In this document: positions 1 through 12,396 of the stretch, piece after piece | Numbering within the stretch: the stretch's first letter is position 1 | Layout of the letters: each line of letters begins with the position of its first letter | NCBI GenBank assembly: GCA_022829145.1 | Contig: CM040744.1 | Coordinates: 15,418,218 to 15,482,217, forward strand | Length of the DNA: 64,000 nt | DNA from: Albula goreensis | Taxonomy: Eukaryota; Chordata; Actinopteri; Albuliformes; Albulidae | Reading direction: 5' to 3' | The notes under the pieces: generated by a model | Database searches by the model: none | What the model saw: the letters and a program-made list of their open reading frames with translations, nothing else | What the model was told of the DNA's origin: nothing | Program-made: the position numbers and the translations under genes

Positions 1-1904
1 ATTCTGTTCCATTTTGCATCATTCTGATGTTTAAAAACAGGGAATTGTATGGAAAACATATTTGAAATGATTGGCTGTTTAATTCCAAAGTTGTATTATA
101 TTCAATAATTCGTACTTATTATGCATAGTTGCTGTAGGTCAATGCTGTGTGTATTAATGTGTTATAAGTCCTTATGTTCTTATATCCAGATGTATAAGAA
201 GATAGCCGCTAACTGTCTTCTACAACTCATTGGAACTAGAGTTGTGATTGAGTTCCTGATTGTGTGCTGACTGACTTCTCTCAGACTGTGTGAGTTTGCG
301 GTTGTGTGTATGTCTGAAGGTGGCTGAGTCAGCGTAAATGTTATTCAACACATTTTCCATATGGTCGCTCTCTCTCCCTCTCTCTCTTGCTCTCCTGCTC
401 TCTTTCTTGTTTTTTCTCCAGCTCTCTCTCACACTCCCTCTCTCTCCTCTCTTTCTGCATTGTCAGTTACTGACAGCCAGCTGAACCAGTGAACCCAGTC
501 AAGAGAAGAGCCGCACCTGTTTTAACTGGCCTGTAAAAGTTTGTATTTCTCCTCAGGTTCTTCCGACTTGAGTGCCGTTTGTTTGGCTTGTGTGGGCGTG
601 AGGTTCCTGGTTGGCAGACCAACCCTGAGGCGAACTGGAAGCACATGGGAAGGCAAACAGCAAAGAGCTGGCCCTGGTTTCCCTTTTTTATTTTTAGTCT
701 GTGGGGTCGGTCAGCTCTGCCACCAGCAATTAAAACCTTTTGGTGGGAATCCAGTCTTCAAAAAGCCGGTGGTAGGATGTAATGTAGGATGCACACCCAT
801 CTACCCACAAGACCTCAAAGCATTTCTCCTAAACATCGCCCTTTTGGTCACGCTAGTAACACCGCGTGCAACATTAGAACAAGAGAACATCCGCTACAGG
901 AAGTGACATTATCCCCTGGAGCAGCAATAATGGTGTGAATAGTTAAGAGAAAGGGGGTGATTGATATGTTCTAATGGAGGTAGAATATAGATATAGTAAA
1001 CAGAGCACTCATGAATATATATGACATGACACCACATAAAGCTTACCGTTTTATAGATCCAGCCACTCTTGCATGTTTGCTAGGTCTATAGCAGTGTGTG
1101 AGTATTTCCCTGGCCTGGGGTTTGAGTTGTGTCTTTATTGGCATCTGTTGTGGGCTGTGGTTTGAAGTATGCAGCAGATTGTTATGTACAGAAATGCTCC
1201 TTTTGTCCTCTCCAATAGGGGTTTCTCAACCGGTAAGTTTCCATGTCAAACCTTCCAGGAAAAGTGAGCAAATAGAGGCAGGAGGAATGTTTGTTTAGGT
1301 CCTGTGTGGGCTTGCTTTGTTCGCCGTTGTCAAGCACACTCTGTCAATGTGAGCAGTTGTCCCAGTATTTAACATTGTCGATGTGATAAGCGCAAGGTAA
1401 AATGTAGAGGTCGGGTAAACTGTTTGTTTAACCCCCCTGGTGGCACGTAACAGACAGCCAAGCTGTGCTGAGAGGGCTCCCTCTCTCCCACCCTTCTGTA
1501 GTTTTGGATAACCCCCCTCAGTGCCCTCCACCCATCCCTGTTTGTGTCCAGGTGACTGCAGATTCCTGGGCTTCTGTAAGGCCACCCCCCATAGGGGCCA
1601 GCTCTGTCGCTTTAACGACTCCATGGTGGTCAGAGAGGAAGGGGGTCATACCTCAGACTAAGGGGGAGGTGCTCTCAAGGAATGCAGAGACTTCCTCCCG
1701 GCCGGTAAGAAGCATCTCCTCCCAGCGCTCAGGGGAGAAGTTGGGAAATCGCTCAGCACGTGAAATCCAAACAAAACCACACGTTATTCACATAATTCAT
1801 TGAGATAGCTGGGACTTGAGCTGGGTGACTTGGGGTAGACGGTGCATGCTTTTTAACATTGTACCGTTGGGTGTTTCGGTAGTTCAGGCTCAACACAGTG
1901 ATCA

Positions 1905-1975
1905 AGCTTATATCAGGATTTGAACCTGCAGCCTCCTAGTAGTAAGTCTATTTCTACAACCACTATCCAAATCCA
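1905..1975. mobile_element. SINE-like fragment with tRNA B-box-like motif on the - strand
   Basis: GGATTTGAACCTGCAGCCTC, then a run ending ACAACCACTATCC. The reverse complement contains GGTTCAAATCC, a tRNA-type B box. Compatible with a tRNA-derived SINE end or with the tail of the element at 31.3 kb. Not a functional tRNA: no cloverleaf is seen. Confidence 0.45.
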
Positions 1976-2897
1976 AATTCAGTTTATCAATGTGTGTGAG
2001 TGTGAGTAAATGAGTATGTGTGTGTGCATTAGCTGCCACAGTGTAGCACAGATTCGGAAGGCACACAAAGGTGCAGAGGCCAGGAGGCTTTTTTTCCCTC
2101 CGACCAAAACAATTCAAGGATTTTATTCCACCCCCCTTAAATAACATGGACAACATCCTGGTATTGTGTCCAGACTGGAGGGTGTTATAAGGAGTTTTGG
2201 AAGGAAAAAACCAAGTTCATATCAGGATTGGTCTGGCTGCTATCTTTTTCTCTCTCACTCTCAGTCACTCTGTCTCACAGTCTCCTCCCCTCTTTTGATA
2301 TCTTCCTCAGTCACCCTCTCTTTCTCAGTCTCTTTTGATCTCTTCAGGTCTATCTTTCCCCCCTCCTCTCTCAGTCAGCCTCTGTAAAACGTGGCATTTC
2401 TACACAGTAGGAGCGCAAGTGTCTTCCATCACCTTCACAGTCATGCTGTGAATACAAGAATACTTGCCTCTAGACCACAGCCAAACCAACAGTTAAAGCC
2501 TCGAGAGAAAGCTGTCGCCTTATGCCATCTGTTTTGCTCAATACTAAAGTTACATGTGCAGTCCAGAGGCCGATGTCTTGGTAACACTAAGTTGTTTTTG
2601 TCTTCCTTTTGGAATGAGGTTTCTTTTAATTGGCTGCATGTATGGGAAACAGTTGCAGTTGGGATCATGTCTCACAGTTGAAGGTCCAGATTGACAATTC
2701 CAGGATTGATCATCAGTGGACTGACCTTCAGACATTGTGCATGTGTGTATGGGCGTTTTGGTGCGTATCAGAAAAATTGTTACATGGTTGTAAATATGTG
2801 GAACATTTCACCCTATTTTGAAATAAAAAAAAAAGAAAAAAACTTCAGAAATTCATGAAATGGGGCAGAAATGGACTGTCCCAGGGAAAATGGGATA

Positions 2898-2899
<2 letters not shown>

Positions 2900-2985
<86 letters not shown>
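2900..2985 (+). repeat. (TG)43 microsatellite
   Basis: Uninterrupted 86-base TG run, the longest pure dinucleotide array in the upstream region. Confidence 0.99.
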
Positions 2986-2987
<2 letters not shown>

Positions 2988-4599
2988 TCTGCTCATTTTC
3001 CTGTGTGTGTGAGTTTGTTGGTGCTGTCACTGTCACTCCTGTCTCCTGCTGAGCTGAGGGCAGTGCATCCTGAAATAGAATCTTATCTGCAGCTCCAGTG
3101 AAGCTCATTAGACACTGCCTCTGGAGCTGCCGGTAATTTCAGTCAAAACCGAAGCGAAGCAGGTGTACTTAGATCTGCTACTGAATTCCCATGGCTTTCG
3201 CTTCCAAATGACATAATTACTTAATCCCCAATGACATAAAATACTCAAAGAAGATCATGTTGTAATGTGAAGTGTGTTTTGATTGAATTTCATACATGCC
3301 CTTAAAGAGCCTATGTGTGCTTGATTGAATGTGGTCCTGTAGATGAAAATACTGACAGCAGACTAATCCTTTTGGAAGCCTGAATGTTAGGCTGACGTGG
3401 GGGAGCTGAGTTCTGACTCATAGCTGTGATTTGGGGATTTTTATTGACACCTGGGCTAATGCGCGCTGTCATGTGAGGACCATGCTGACGCAGGAGTGGG
3501 TAGTTGGTGTGAATACAGGTGTGACCCCTGGTGGCTGGCCAGGTGTAAATAAGTCAGGTGGAAGGACGCCGAGGGGCTGAGGCAGTGTTGCCATGCTATG
3601 CCCACGCATTCCCCACCTCATCTACCCTCTTTGAAAATGTCACTGTGCATTGGTTTTGAACCGTCACATTGTTTTATGTACATAACAAATGAATTTAAAG
3701 AAACCACCCACACACTGATGATTACACATTCTGATGTCTGTTAAACACCTAATGTGAGGAAGAAAATGTAAACTTTCATTTGTTCTGATTTTGCGATTCA
3801 CAAAAAAGTTTTACAGCCATGTCTGTCAAAAAAACCTGGCAGGACAAAATGTAGCTGTCTGAGCTCCTCTTTTTGCATTCATTGCATACGGAAGAACTAA
3901 ATGGAACACACACAAATGAAGTAATTTCGGTTCAATACATTCAATGAAGAGGAAGACCTCAACAATCAAAATGTCAATAAACAATATCACATTGTTTGTT
4001 GACAGATGTGACAGCTTGAACCTCATTGGTTTTTCCACCCAAGTTAGATAGTGTTCATCATAGCAGCCATATCTATAGCTGTAATGGTGTCATACTGCTC
4101 AGTTACCTTTACCAGCCTTTTTTATTAGTTTGTAGGTTCAGAGGCAGTTATTAGCTATGCTCCCTTCACTTTGCTCTGACCAGAAGTCCACAATGAGGGT
4201 CACGGCAGGGTTTGTGGTAAGATCCCTATGGAGCGGTGATACTCATGCTGTAGGCGCCACACCGCACCACAAGAAGAGGCAGGCAGCCAAGCTGCAGCTC
4301 TGGACCCAGAGAGGCAGAGCTCCGGCCTGCACAACATCTTCATCTCTGCGACAGAGCAGCCCTTGTGCTTGGCTGGCCTCTCCTCCTCTTGACACCCTGG
4401 TCACACTCCGCCAAACACACACTGGGGCAGTGATCCTGTGCCAGCGCCGTGGGGACAGGGCTCCAGCGAGGGGGTGGGAGGTACAGGGCGCATAGTCGTC
4501 ACTGCGGCTTTGAGAAGGGTGCCAAGCGCCCGCTGCGCCCTCAAAGAACAAGTGCCCACAGGAACCCGGCTAATTGAGAGGAAGAGGGAGGAGGGAGTC

Positions 4600-4601
<2 letters not shown>

Positions 4602-4635
<34 letters not shown>
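4602..4635 (+). repeat. (GA)17 microsatellite
   Basis: Pure GA run followed by a wider GA-rich patch to about 5015 (GAGAGAGACAGAGACAG, GAGAGAGAAGGAGGGAG). Confidence 0.97.
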
Positions 4636-4639
<4 letters not shown>

Positions 4640-6695
4640 ATGGTGACAGACTGAGAAAGACCGCAAGAAAAATAGAAAGAAAGCCAGACAGAGACACAGA
4701 ATTATGTTTTTTTAGAAGGGAAAATATTAGATTTTTAATAGGACTCCCTGGGTTCCCTAGGAGCATAGTTTGGGAAAACCTGCATTAGAGGCTATGAGAG
4801 GGAGTGGAAAGAGAGAGAGACAGAGACAGTGAATGAGAGAGAAAGTGAGCACAACTTGGGAAAAAATATTTCTTCATGTTCATCTGCTGGAGTACTTCAT
4901 GTATCCCTTGTTTATGCCAGACTTATGGCCTGGGGAGAAAGTGGCCCTGAGAGATATCACATGCAGTAGAGACATGGAGAGAGAGAAGGAGGGAGAGACA
5001 GAGAGAGAGAGCTCCAGCGAGGCTGCAGGCTCCTTTGCCTGGCAGATGGGAGTTCAGATAATTGCCCATTTCACGCTGCGCACAAACATTAGCCCTTTCA
5101 ACAGAGTACGAGATTCAGTGTCATTATTGGTAATTAATCTTGAGGTAACACAGTGGAGGGACACGGAATGGGAGATTTAAAGGACGAAAATCAGTGATAG
5201 CAGCTGCTCAGTTCTGAGAGATTTTGAGACACAGATGCACAAGGTGTGTGAATCAGCTGTCTTCTTATGGTTGCCAAACACCTTTTTTGAGGGTTGGAGG
5301 GCTTAATGAAAACATGAATAGGTGATGGTTCAGACAGAGAGGATATTTCTGAATCAAGGTGCCATTGAAAGCAGGATGTGATTCACTTCAGATGTTTCAC
5401 CATGTGTGTGACCTCAACAAGAGATCTCAGTCCCCGGGGTTGTTTTTGTTATTAAAACACAATATCACTGCTATTGAAACATAAAAGGTGCTATTCTGTG
5501 TACTTTGTACTCTTTGGTGAAAGCACTCTTATGTCCTCTCAGGTTAAAACTCTTTTGCCACTGTCTGGTGAGGTGAGCTGATCCCTAGGCCGTGCTGGGT
5601 GAGGACGTGAAAGGGGAGGCCTGGGGAGGTGGCCACCAATGTTTACTCTGAGGGTCCAGGACCAAAAGGGAAATGATGTAACAGCCAGTGCATAGAGCTT
5701 GGGTCCTGGCCAGCTGCAAGACCTGCAGTCAGCTACTGGGTGGGTTTGTGTAATGTATACATAATAATATAGAGCTTGTAAATTAGTGACAACAAATCAT
5801 ATACATACACACACACACAGTTTATACCAGTCACCTGCTGGTTTTACTCGTATGTAGTTTGATGTCTCTATAATTCCCACTTTCTGTTAAAGCTCACATG
5901 CAGAACTGAAAGAAATTAAGCAGAGTGTATTGTTACAGGCTTCAAAATTATTGTCCAAAAGGTTGGGAAATTGGAAATTGGCCAGTGGAGGATGGACTCC
6001 CTCTCTTGAGTCTGGAGAGGGTTATTCCTTTTCAGGAGTGGCACAATAGTTTGCTTTTCAATTGGTTTAGACCATAGTCAGCTGTGATGAGTATTGTAAC
6101 AAATGTTTTGTAAATTGCACAGTACAAATTAATTTGTTCAAAAATCTAAATTAGTTGATTTTACTTTAAATATTGTGATGTTGTTTGTAGTTATATCACT
6201 GTGTCTGCTGGTGAAACAGACTGAAATGTCCTGGCTAAGCGTATTTACAGTGGTGTCCGTACAGGACTGCCAGGATCTGAATGGGCCTGTGACTGTTCTA
6301 CCAGACTCACAGCGTTACCAGTTCAGCTGCACTTGAATTTTCAGGCTTCCATTCTCTCCCACTGCAAAGCTAAGTGCTGCAGCAAAGGGATCTGCTACTT
6401 GAAACTTCACATGGGAGCCAGAGTAAAAACATCCCTTTGGAGAGCACAAGAGTATGTTTCCCACAGATGTGTGTTTCAATGTACAACAACACATACAAGT
6501 TACAGAGCAGGATCCAATTATTGGGTTGTATTGTAATTACATTGTATTTCTATAAAAACAAATATTCATTATTCAGAGTTGTTTATGTCTTTGTTTAGGT
6601 GCACTTATGACCTCCACGTTGTTGAATCAAGAGCTGTTTGGCCTTCCTCTTAGGCAGATGAGGCATGTGCAGTCCTTGCTTTACAAACACTCTAA

Positions 6696-6797
6696 AACAC
6701 ACACACACACATACACACACACACACACACACATACACACAGGTACGCACGCACACACACACACACACACACACGTACACACACACACTCACACACT
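6696..6797 (+). repeat. Interrupted (CA)n microsatellite
   Basis: CA run with ATAC, GGTACGCACG, GTAC and CTC interruptions. Confidence 0.97.
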
Positions 6798-7272
6798 GTT
6801 GCATTCTCAGACATGCAGGAACAATCTTTCGAATAGTTTTGAATGAAATGGACACTGGCGTTTGTTTGTACACTTGTGACGCGTATGCAGAGGCCCATAA
6901 GCCTGGGCAGCCTCCAAGCAAATGTGTCTGGAATGGAACTGGGAAAGCTCCTGACCCACGTTGCTCACAGCCACCTGCTGCAGGGCTCAAACCTGCTATG
7001 TGAGCATGGCATTCTGATGAGGCAGTATGCTGTCACAGGGTCGTTATACGGAGCTGTGATGTCACATAATTAAAAAGAGGTAGCAGGGCACCGTTTGTGC
7101 ATGCAAAGAATCTGTGTTCATCAGAGCTTTCCAAAAAGACTCTCCTGTAAGACACACACTCACGTAAACACAGCATGATATTACATCTTCTGTCTGACAA
7201 AGACCAGTCCTAGTCTAAGTGTGTTGCTATTCTGTCTATAGCATATACCTTTGTGATTAATATGGATTAACA

Positions 7273-7314
7273 AATATGGATATGGCTTAACTATGCGGAA
7301 GCCATATCCATATT
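7273..7314. repeat. Perfect 16-bp inverted repeat, 10-base loop
   Basis: Left arm AATATGGATATGGCTT (7273-7288) and right arm AAGCCATATCCATATT (7299-7314) are exact reverse complements around a 10-base loop. A further partial copy (AATATGGATTAAC) lies just upstream at about 7259. Short for an animal microRNA precursor; a foldback transposon remnant is also possible. Confidence 0.85.
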
Positions 7315-7984
7315 AGTTCAAATATAAATTGTTATGCTTGAGTGGTTTTTTGTGTGTTTGGAAGGTATGGCTAGTATTTGCGTGCACTGAGTAAATGAGC
7401 TTTCTCGCCGTTATAAAAGGTGCTCAGCTGTCTCTTTTTGACATGTATACCTTTGCCTGCTTTGAGCTCTCTTCGCTTTCCTGCACAGAGTTTCCATCAG
7501 CTCTGCACAGCACCGTTCACGTTTACCTCAGACACTTGGGAGAAAGAGCGTAAAATTAATTCAGTCTGCCGCATTGAACATTTCCCCCAGGCCGACCGAG
7601 ATAAAAGGCTGGTAAATGTGATAATCCTGTAAGATACCGTTTAGATGATTAGCTGCGTTGTAGATAAGATCTTGTATTTCTCTTGCCTGCATTGCCATAG
7701 AAAATGTCATTAATGTATTCCTGCTTGGTATTCTGTCTCTGTCCTGGTTTTTAAGCTTTGATGTGTTTGGGAATGGTTATCATTTGAAATAATATTGTAA
7801 CAGACTATTTTTGTTTATTTGTGTTATTTCAGTTGATACTGTCTAGAAGGTGGAGTGCCAAACTGCATTTCAGCTGCAACTCCGTGAACACTTTTCGTTT
7901 GATATACCACGCAAACAAAGGACCAGAATACATATTTACAACAATGAATGTGATGATAGCTCAAGGGATTGACAGTCCTCCAGC

Positions 7985-8062
7985 ACTGATTCTAGATCAG
8001 CTGAAGAACATCCACCATTGTACTTTTGTAATAACCTGGCTGTGCTGATTTCAGATCAGGTA
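7985..8062. repeat. Foldback (MITE-like) dispersed element, copy A (decayed)
   Basis: Contains GCACTGATTCTAGATCAGCT and, facing it, GTGCTGATTTCAGATCAGG, the same arms as the 25.0-kb element with substitutions. Confidence 0.45.
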
Positions 8063-8244
8063 TTTAGGGTAGGAACAAGCATTTAGTACAGAACAGACTG
8101 CTCTGTTTCCCCTGCCAACCACACTCCCTTACACTTGCTATTTAATTAATTTTGTTATTGTTAAAATAATTGTCATATGGTTATATGCAATTATGAGTAT
8201 GCCATGGTTCTACATTAAATATTGCTTTTAAATGTATGATTTTG

Positions 8245-8310
8245 CAGCAATTTAGCAGACATGCTTATCCAGCACAACTTACAATAGAAGATGACTTAAG
8301 TGTACTCAAC
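8245..8310 (+). mobile_element. SINE-like dispersed repeat fragment
   Basis: AGCAATTTAGCAGACATGCT then TATCCAGCACAACTTACAAT matches the 5' part of the element at 31.3 kb. The remainder is lost or too diverged. Confidence 0.5.
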
Positions 8311-8643
8311 TGACTGATATGAACAATAGAGAAAGCCCTGGCCCTGGCTTTCCCAGCCTAGTGAGTACGTAGTGTATGTAACTGAACTAAAGCACCAATG
8401 TGAGGTTCTGTATTGGAATAGTAAACCTACATTAGTTCATTAGGGACATTGCAAGTGCACTTCCTTAGGTCTAGGTGTGTTGGTTACAAGGTCTCTATCA
8501 CTTTTCAGATAACTGTTGTGGATGCACATGGTAGGTCACTGTGAATGGGAACGTGTTAAATGAATGCAGTATGATGTAATGGCATGGGTCGTGTTGACTG
8601 CACAGTGTGGTCCTGAGGTGTTGAAAGTTCGATGCTTCCTGTA

Positions 8644-8880
8644 AGGCAAGGGTGGGCAACTGTCTTCCTGAAGGGCCGATTTGTATGCAGGTTTTTGTTT
8701 CCACTGATTGCGCTGATGCAATTAGCTAAGTGGCTGTATACTAGTACTCATCGATTAGACCAGAGGAAAGCATCTTATATAGGGACACAAGAACAACCAA
8801 AACAAACCCATCATCAAAAATGATGTGCCACCAATCAGATTGCAGGAAGACAAACCTACAAACCTGAAGACTACACCAGC
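8644..8880. mobile_element. Dispersed repeat with loosely inverted ends (GGGTGGGCAACT type)
   Basis: Begins GCAAGGGTGGGCAACTGTCT, then AAGGGCCGATTTGTATGCAG and GTTTTTGTTT. Ends with TGCAGGAAGACAAACCTACA and AACCTGAAGACTACACC, whose reverse complement partly matches the start. This is a widespread vertebrate non-autonomous repeat type; class not assigned. Confidence 0.5.
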
Positions 8881-11147
8881 CCCATGCTTTCATTTGGGAT
8901 TGGTATGCAAGATCCTTCTGTGTGGTAGGCCAGGCAGAACCTGAGGCCTGCTTAACTATTTGTTTACACTGCTTTGTGAAAAGTGCATGTAATTTTAGCT
9001 TTACCAGTGTATGTAAGCCTCCGTGTGGGTGTTTTTAAAATCTTCCCTTGGGATGAACGTATAGTGTGACATGTTATTTTCTTGTCTGCGTGTGGGTTTT
9101 ACGTTTACACTTAATCCAGGAACAACAATGGGAGTGGTTCAACAACACTCCTGGAGAAATCTGCTGTCAGGTTACTTCAGGCCAGTGAAAGTGTCTGTAG
9201 AGCTGGTCTTGCTTTCTCACCTCATGTTAGGGGATAAAATGTGACTCACTGAGGGTATGTCTGGTATTCATTAATGTGTAACCTGGCAGTGTAAGGCTCG
9301 AACTCTTCCTCATTAGTGTGGAACTTCTCATGGACTGTAGGGGTCCACTGTGTGAATGCTGGAGAGAGCCGATGTTAAGTCAACTCTTACTCTACAGTTT
9401 CAAAAACCTAGCCTTGCCTATGCCTTTCTGAAGCAGTCACGCCGCACTATGTTGCCAGAACCCTCAGGCTGAATTTAACTTTTTGAAATTTTCCCCCATT
9501 TTTCTACTCAAAACTCAGCTGAACGTTTTAGTCCACTGCAGTGACCTGCTTCCACAGGGTCAAACAGACGATGCCTTTACACATAACTCCTCCAAATCTC
9601 TTTCCTACCAGTCCTCTCTTCTTTCCACACTGCAGATGCAGCAGCAACTACATGCCACCTGTGATGCTGGTACCTTCCACATGTTTCTGGGATGGTAGGC
9701 TTTTGTACCTTGGGTGGTTTCTAACCTTGGGTGGTTCACTTACTTCAGTATAAGCCCTCATGTTAGGCATATACCTCTCCAATGTAAGCCCAGTGAAAAC
9801 TGTGCACTTCAAAAAGATAATCCTGACCACTATTTAGGATATGACAGATATGTTTAACAGGTCACATCATCTCAGTGAAGGTGACTCTCCATCTAGCATG
9901 TCCCTGGTGTGTGTTGCTGCTACAGCAAGTGGTTTTCCCAGACAGCATTGTGGTATTGAGACTGTGTTCTTTGACTGTCAGGGTTCCAAGCCTAATTTCA
10001 GTGTATTTGGTTCCGGACACCCTTTGTGCTTCCTGGAACATCATGCTCACTGAAGCAGGGACAGCAAAGAACTAGCCCTGGTTGTAGAACTTTCCCTTAC
10101 CCAAATGGCACAGTGATTTGATTGCATTTGATTAAATTACATGAGAGCAGATTACAATACATTAAATTTTATTACTTTATTAGGTGTGTGAGCTCTTCAG
10201 TATCTGTAATGCTGATTGCTGTGTAGACCTCCAGACTCATCTCAGTGAGTCTGCAGAGTGTAGCAGCTAAACCCATCTGTTTGCTTTAATGCATTTTTTA
10301 TTCCATCAGAGACTCATTTCATCTTGATAAGGTAGATGACCCTTGTAGCTGATCTGATACGAATAATCAGCTTAAATCCTGAATCCATTAAATTAATTGA
10401 ATGTGATCAAAATTAAACACAGGACAATGAAATCCTTAGTTGTTATCAATAGGGGATGACTGAAACAAAAGACTGAAGGCTGATATTTAGGTAGATAAGG
10501 AAAGGTTATAAGCACATGTAAGCACAGAAGTGTACCTGTGCTAAAATTGGAGGCAGAGGGAGATTTTTGGAGACTGGATATGTGGCAGCAGAGAGTATTC
10601 ATCTTTGCACTGTTCTCTCTGCAGTATGCTTCTTTAAACCCTCAAGGCTATCTTTAAGCTGCCAATTGTCTATGATACCCGATCACTCGATAAACCTTCA
10701 GGAATTTACCAGGAATAGTAAAATAGGGGGAAAGTCATTGCATCATCTCTCTGGCATGGAACAGAGAGAAGTCCACCAATCACAAGCGGAATGCTAGGGG
10801 TGCCTGGTTGACTCTACATCCTGAACCCTGGAATATTTCTGAAGTGTGCCAGAAAATATTCACTGATGAATGTTGGTGTTTTTAAATTGATTTTTGCCAT
10901 CATCCACTGTGATTGGTGGAGCTCATCTCAAGTTTTCTGCACACATCATGATGCCAGTGACTGGCGGTATCCTTTTTATATTGGCACTGGAATTCACTGT
11001 GTCACAAAGCATACGGATTCCAAGTTAGAATCAATGCCAACTCCAGCCTCTCATGTTACTTAACCTATCCTGGAGTTTTTGCTCCTGAATCTTTGTCCCT
11101 GCTGTGTGGAGAACAAAGAGCTTGTTCATTACCTGGGGGCCCCACCA

Positions 11148-11150
<3 letters not shown>

Positions 11151-11179
<29 letters not shown>
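11151..11179 (+). repeat. (TC)n microsatellite
   Basis: About 12 pure TC units plus an imperfect tail. Confidence 0.93.
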
Positions 11180-11183
<4 letters not shown>

Positions 11184-12382
11184 AAATGACTAACTACCTG
11201 CCCATTGGACTGAATCAGCCCGGCCTACCTATGACTGCACTCAGCAGAGCTTGGTGTTGACAGTGGTGTTTTTACTGGTGTGTCCCTGGGGGAGGGGAGC
11301 AGTCTCACCCTGAAGGGGGCAGAGAATAGCGAAAACAATGATGTCATCTTCTTTTTGTGGAGAAATTCCCCCAAAGGGCTCTCCAGCTCATCACTGGTGA
11401 TGTAATCACAGGATTCAATAGTCACCTGAGTCTTAGTCTTTCATTTTTTTGCTTCTGTCTCTCTTTGTTCCCTCTTGGCCACTTTTGTGTCCATGGTCTC
11501 CCCAGAAGACCCCCACTCCTCCTTCCTTCCCAGTCAGATTTTCTTTCCAGGCCCCAACTCCCCCTGTTTTTTTGGTGTTGGTTAATCCTGCTTTAGAAGG
11601 AGTGTCCCCCATGGGTCATACCATGTCAACTTAATTAGTAGGGGTGGGTGGGGGACTGGTCATGGTTCGACTCAACCAGGTCTGTCTACCGCATGGTAGT
11701 AACTACCCAGAAGGCATTACTGGGCCTCACAAGGAATGGCCGGTGGGACCATCAGTGACCTACGTAATGGAAAGTGCTCTGTGATCAGTTCAGACTGCAG
11801 TTCTTGTTTCTTTTGCAGCCGTATAGCCCTGTTCCTCTTTGTGTGGACCCCGAGGCCCTCAGGCAGAGTGGAATGGCCTACTGGAAGGGCTGACCTGAGT
11901 GTCGCAGGCGACAATGTTTGCCAACAGCCTAATCAGCAGTGGCCAGCGCACACATTCACATCCCCCACCCACCCCTGCTCTTTATTCATGTCAGCAGCAG
12001 TGGCTAACTCACAACCAATGGCAGTGCAGGAAGTGCAAGCTGTCAGCACAAACTTTTATTTGAAATGTCTCTGATTACCTGTGGGATGTTGTTTGACTCA
12101 ACAATGATGTTTACCATTTTTCAAACAGGGGTCCTGGGTTCTGAGGAGCTGCATGGTATGTTCTCTTTTATGTTATCTTAAAGCTGAAAACAATTCAGGC
12201 CCTTGAAACCAGCTGAACAGAGTTCATTATGTAATCATCTATACTGCTATAATTTATCATTAAGTGATTAGTAAAAATGTGAATTAAAAAACCCCATGGC
12301 TGTCTGGGATCAGGACTGGGGGCCCTTGAGACTGTCACCTCTGTCTCCACACCACAGCATAAAAAGTCAGTCTGGTTAATTT

Positions 12383-12396
12383 GTGCCCTCTACTGG
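12383..12396 (-). promoter_or_regulatory. CTCF-consensus match
   Basis: The minus strand reads CCAGTAGAGGGCAC, which fits the core consensus CCASYAGRKGGCRS at all 14 positions. It lies about 7 kb upstream of rtkn exon 1. A single match of this kind is suggestive only; occupancy cannot be seen from sequence. Confidence 0.35.

Noticed and set aside
1905..1975. tRNA gene on the - strand
   Set aside because: A B-box-like motif is present, but I could not form an acceptor stem or anticodon arm; better explained as a SINE end.
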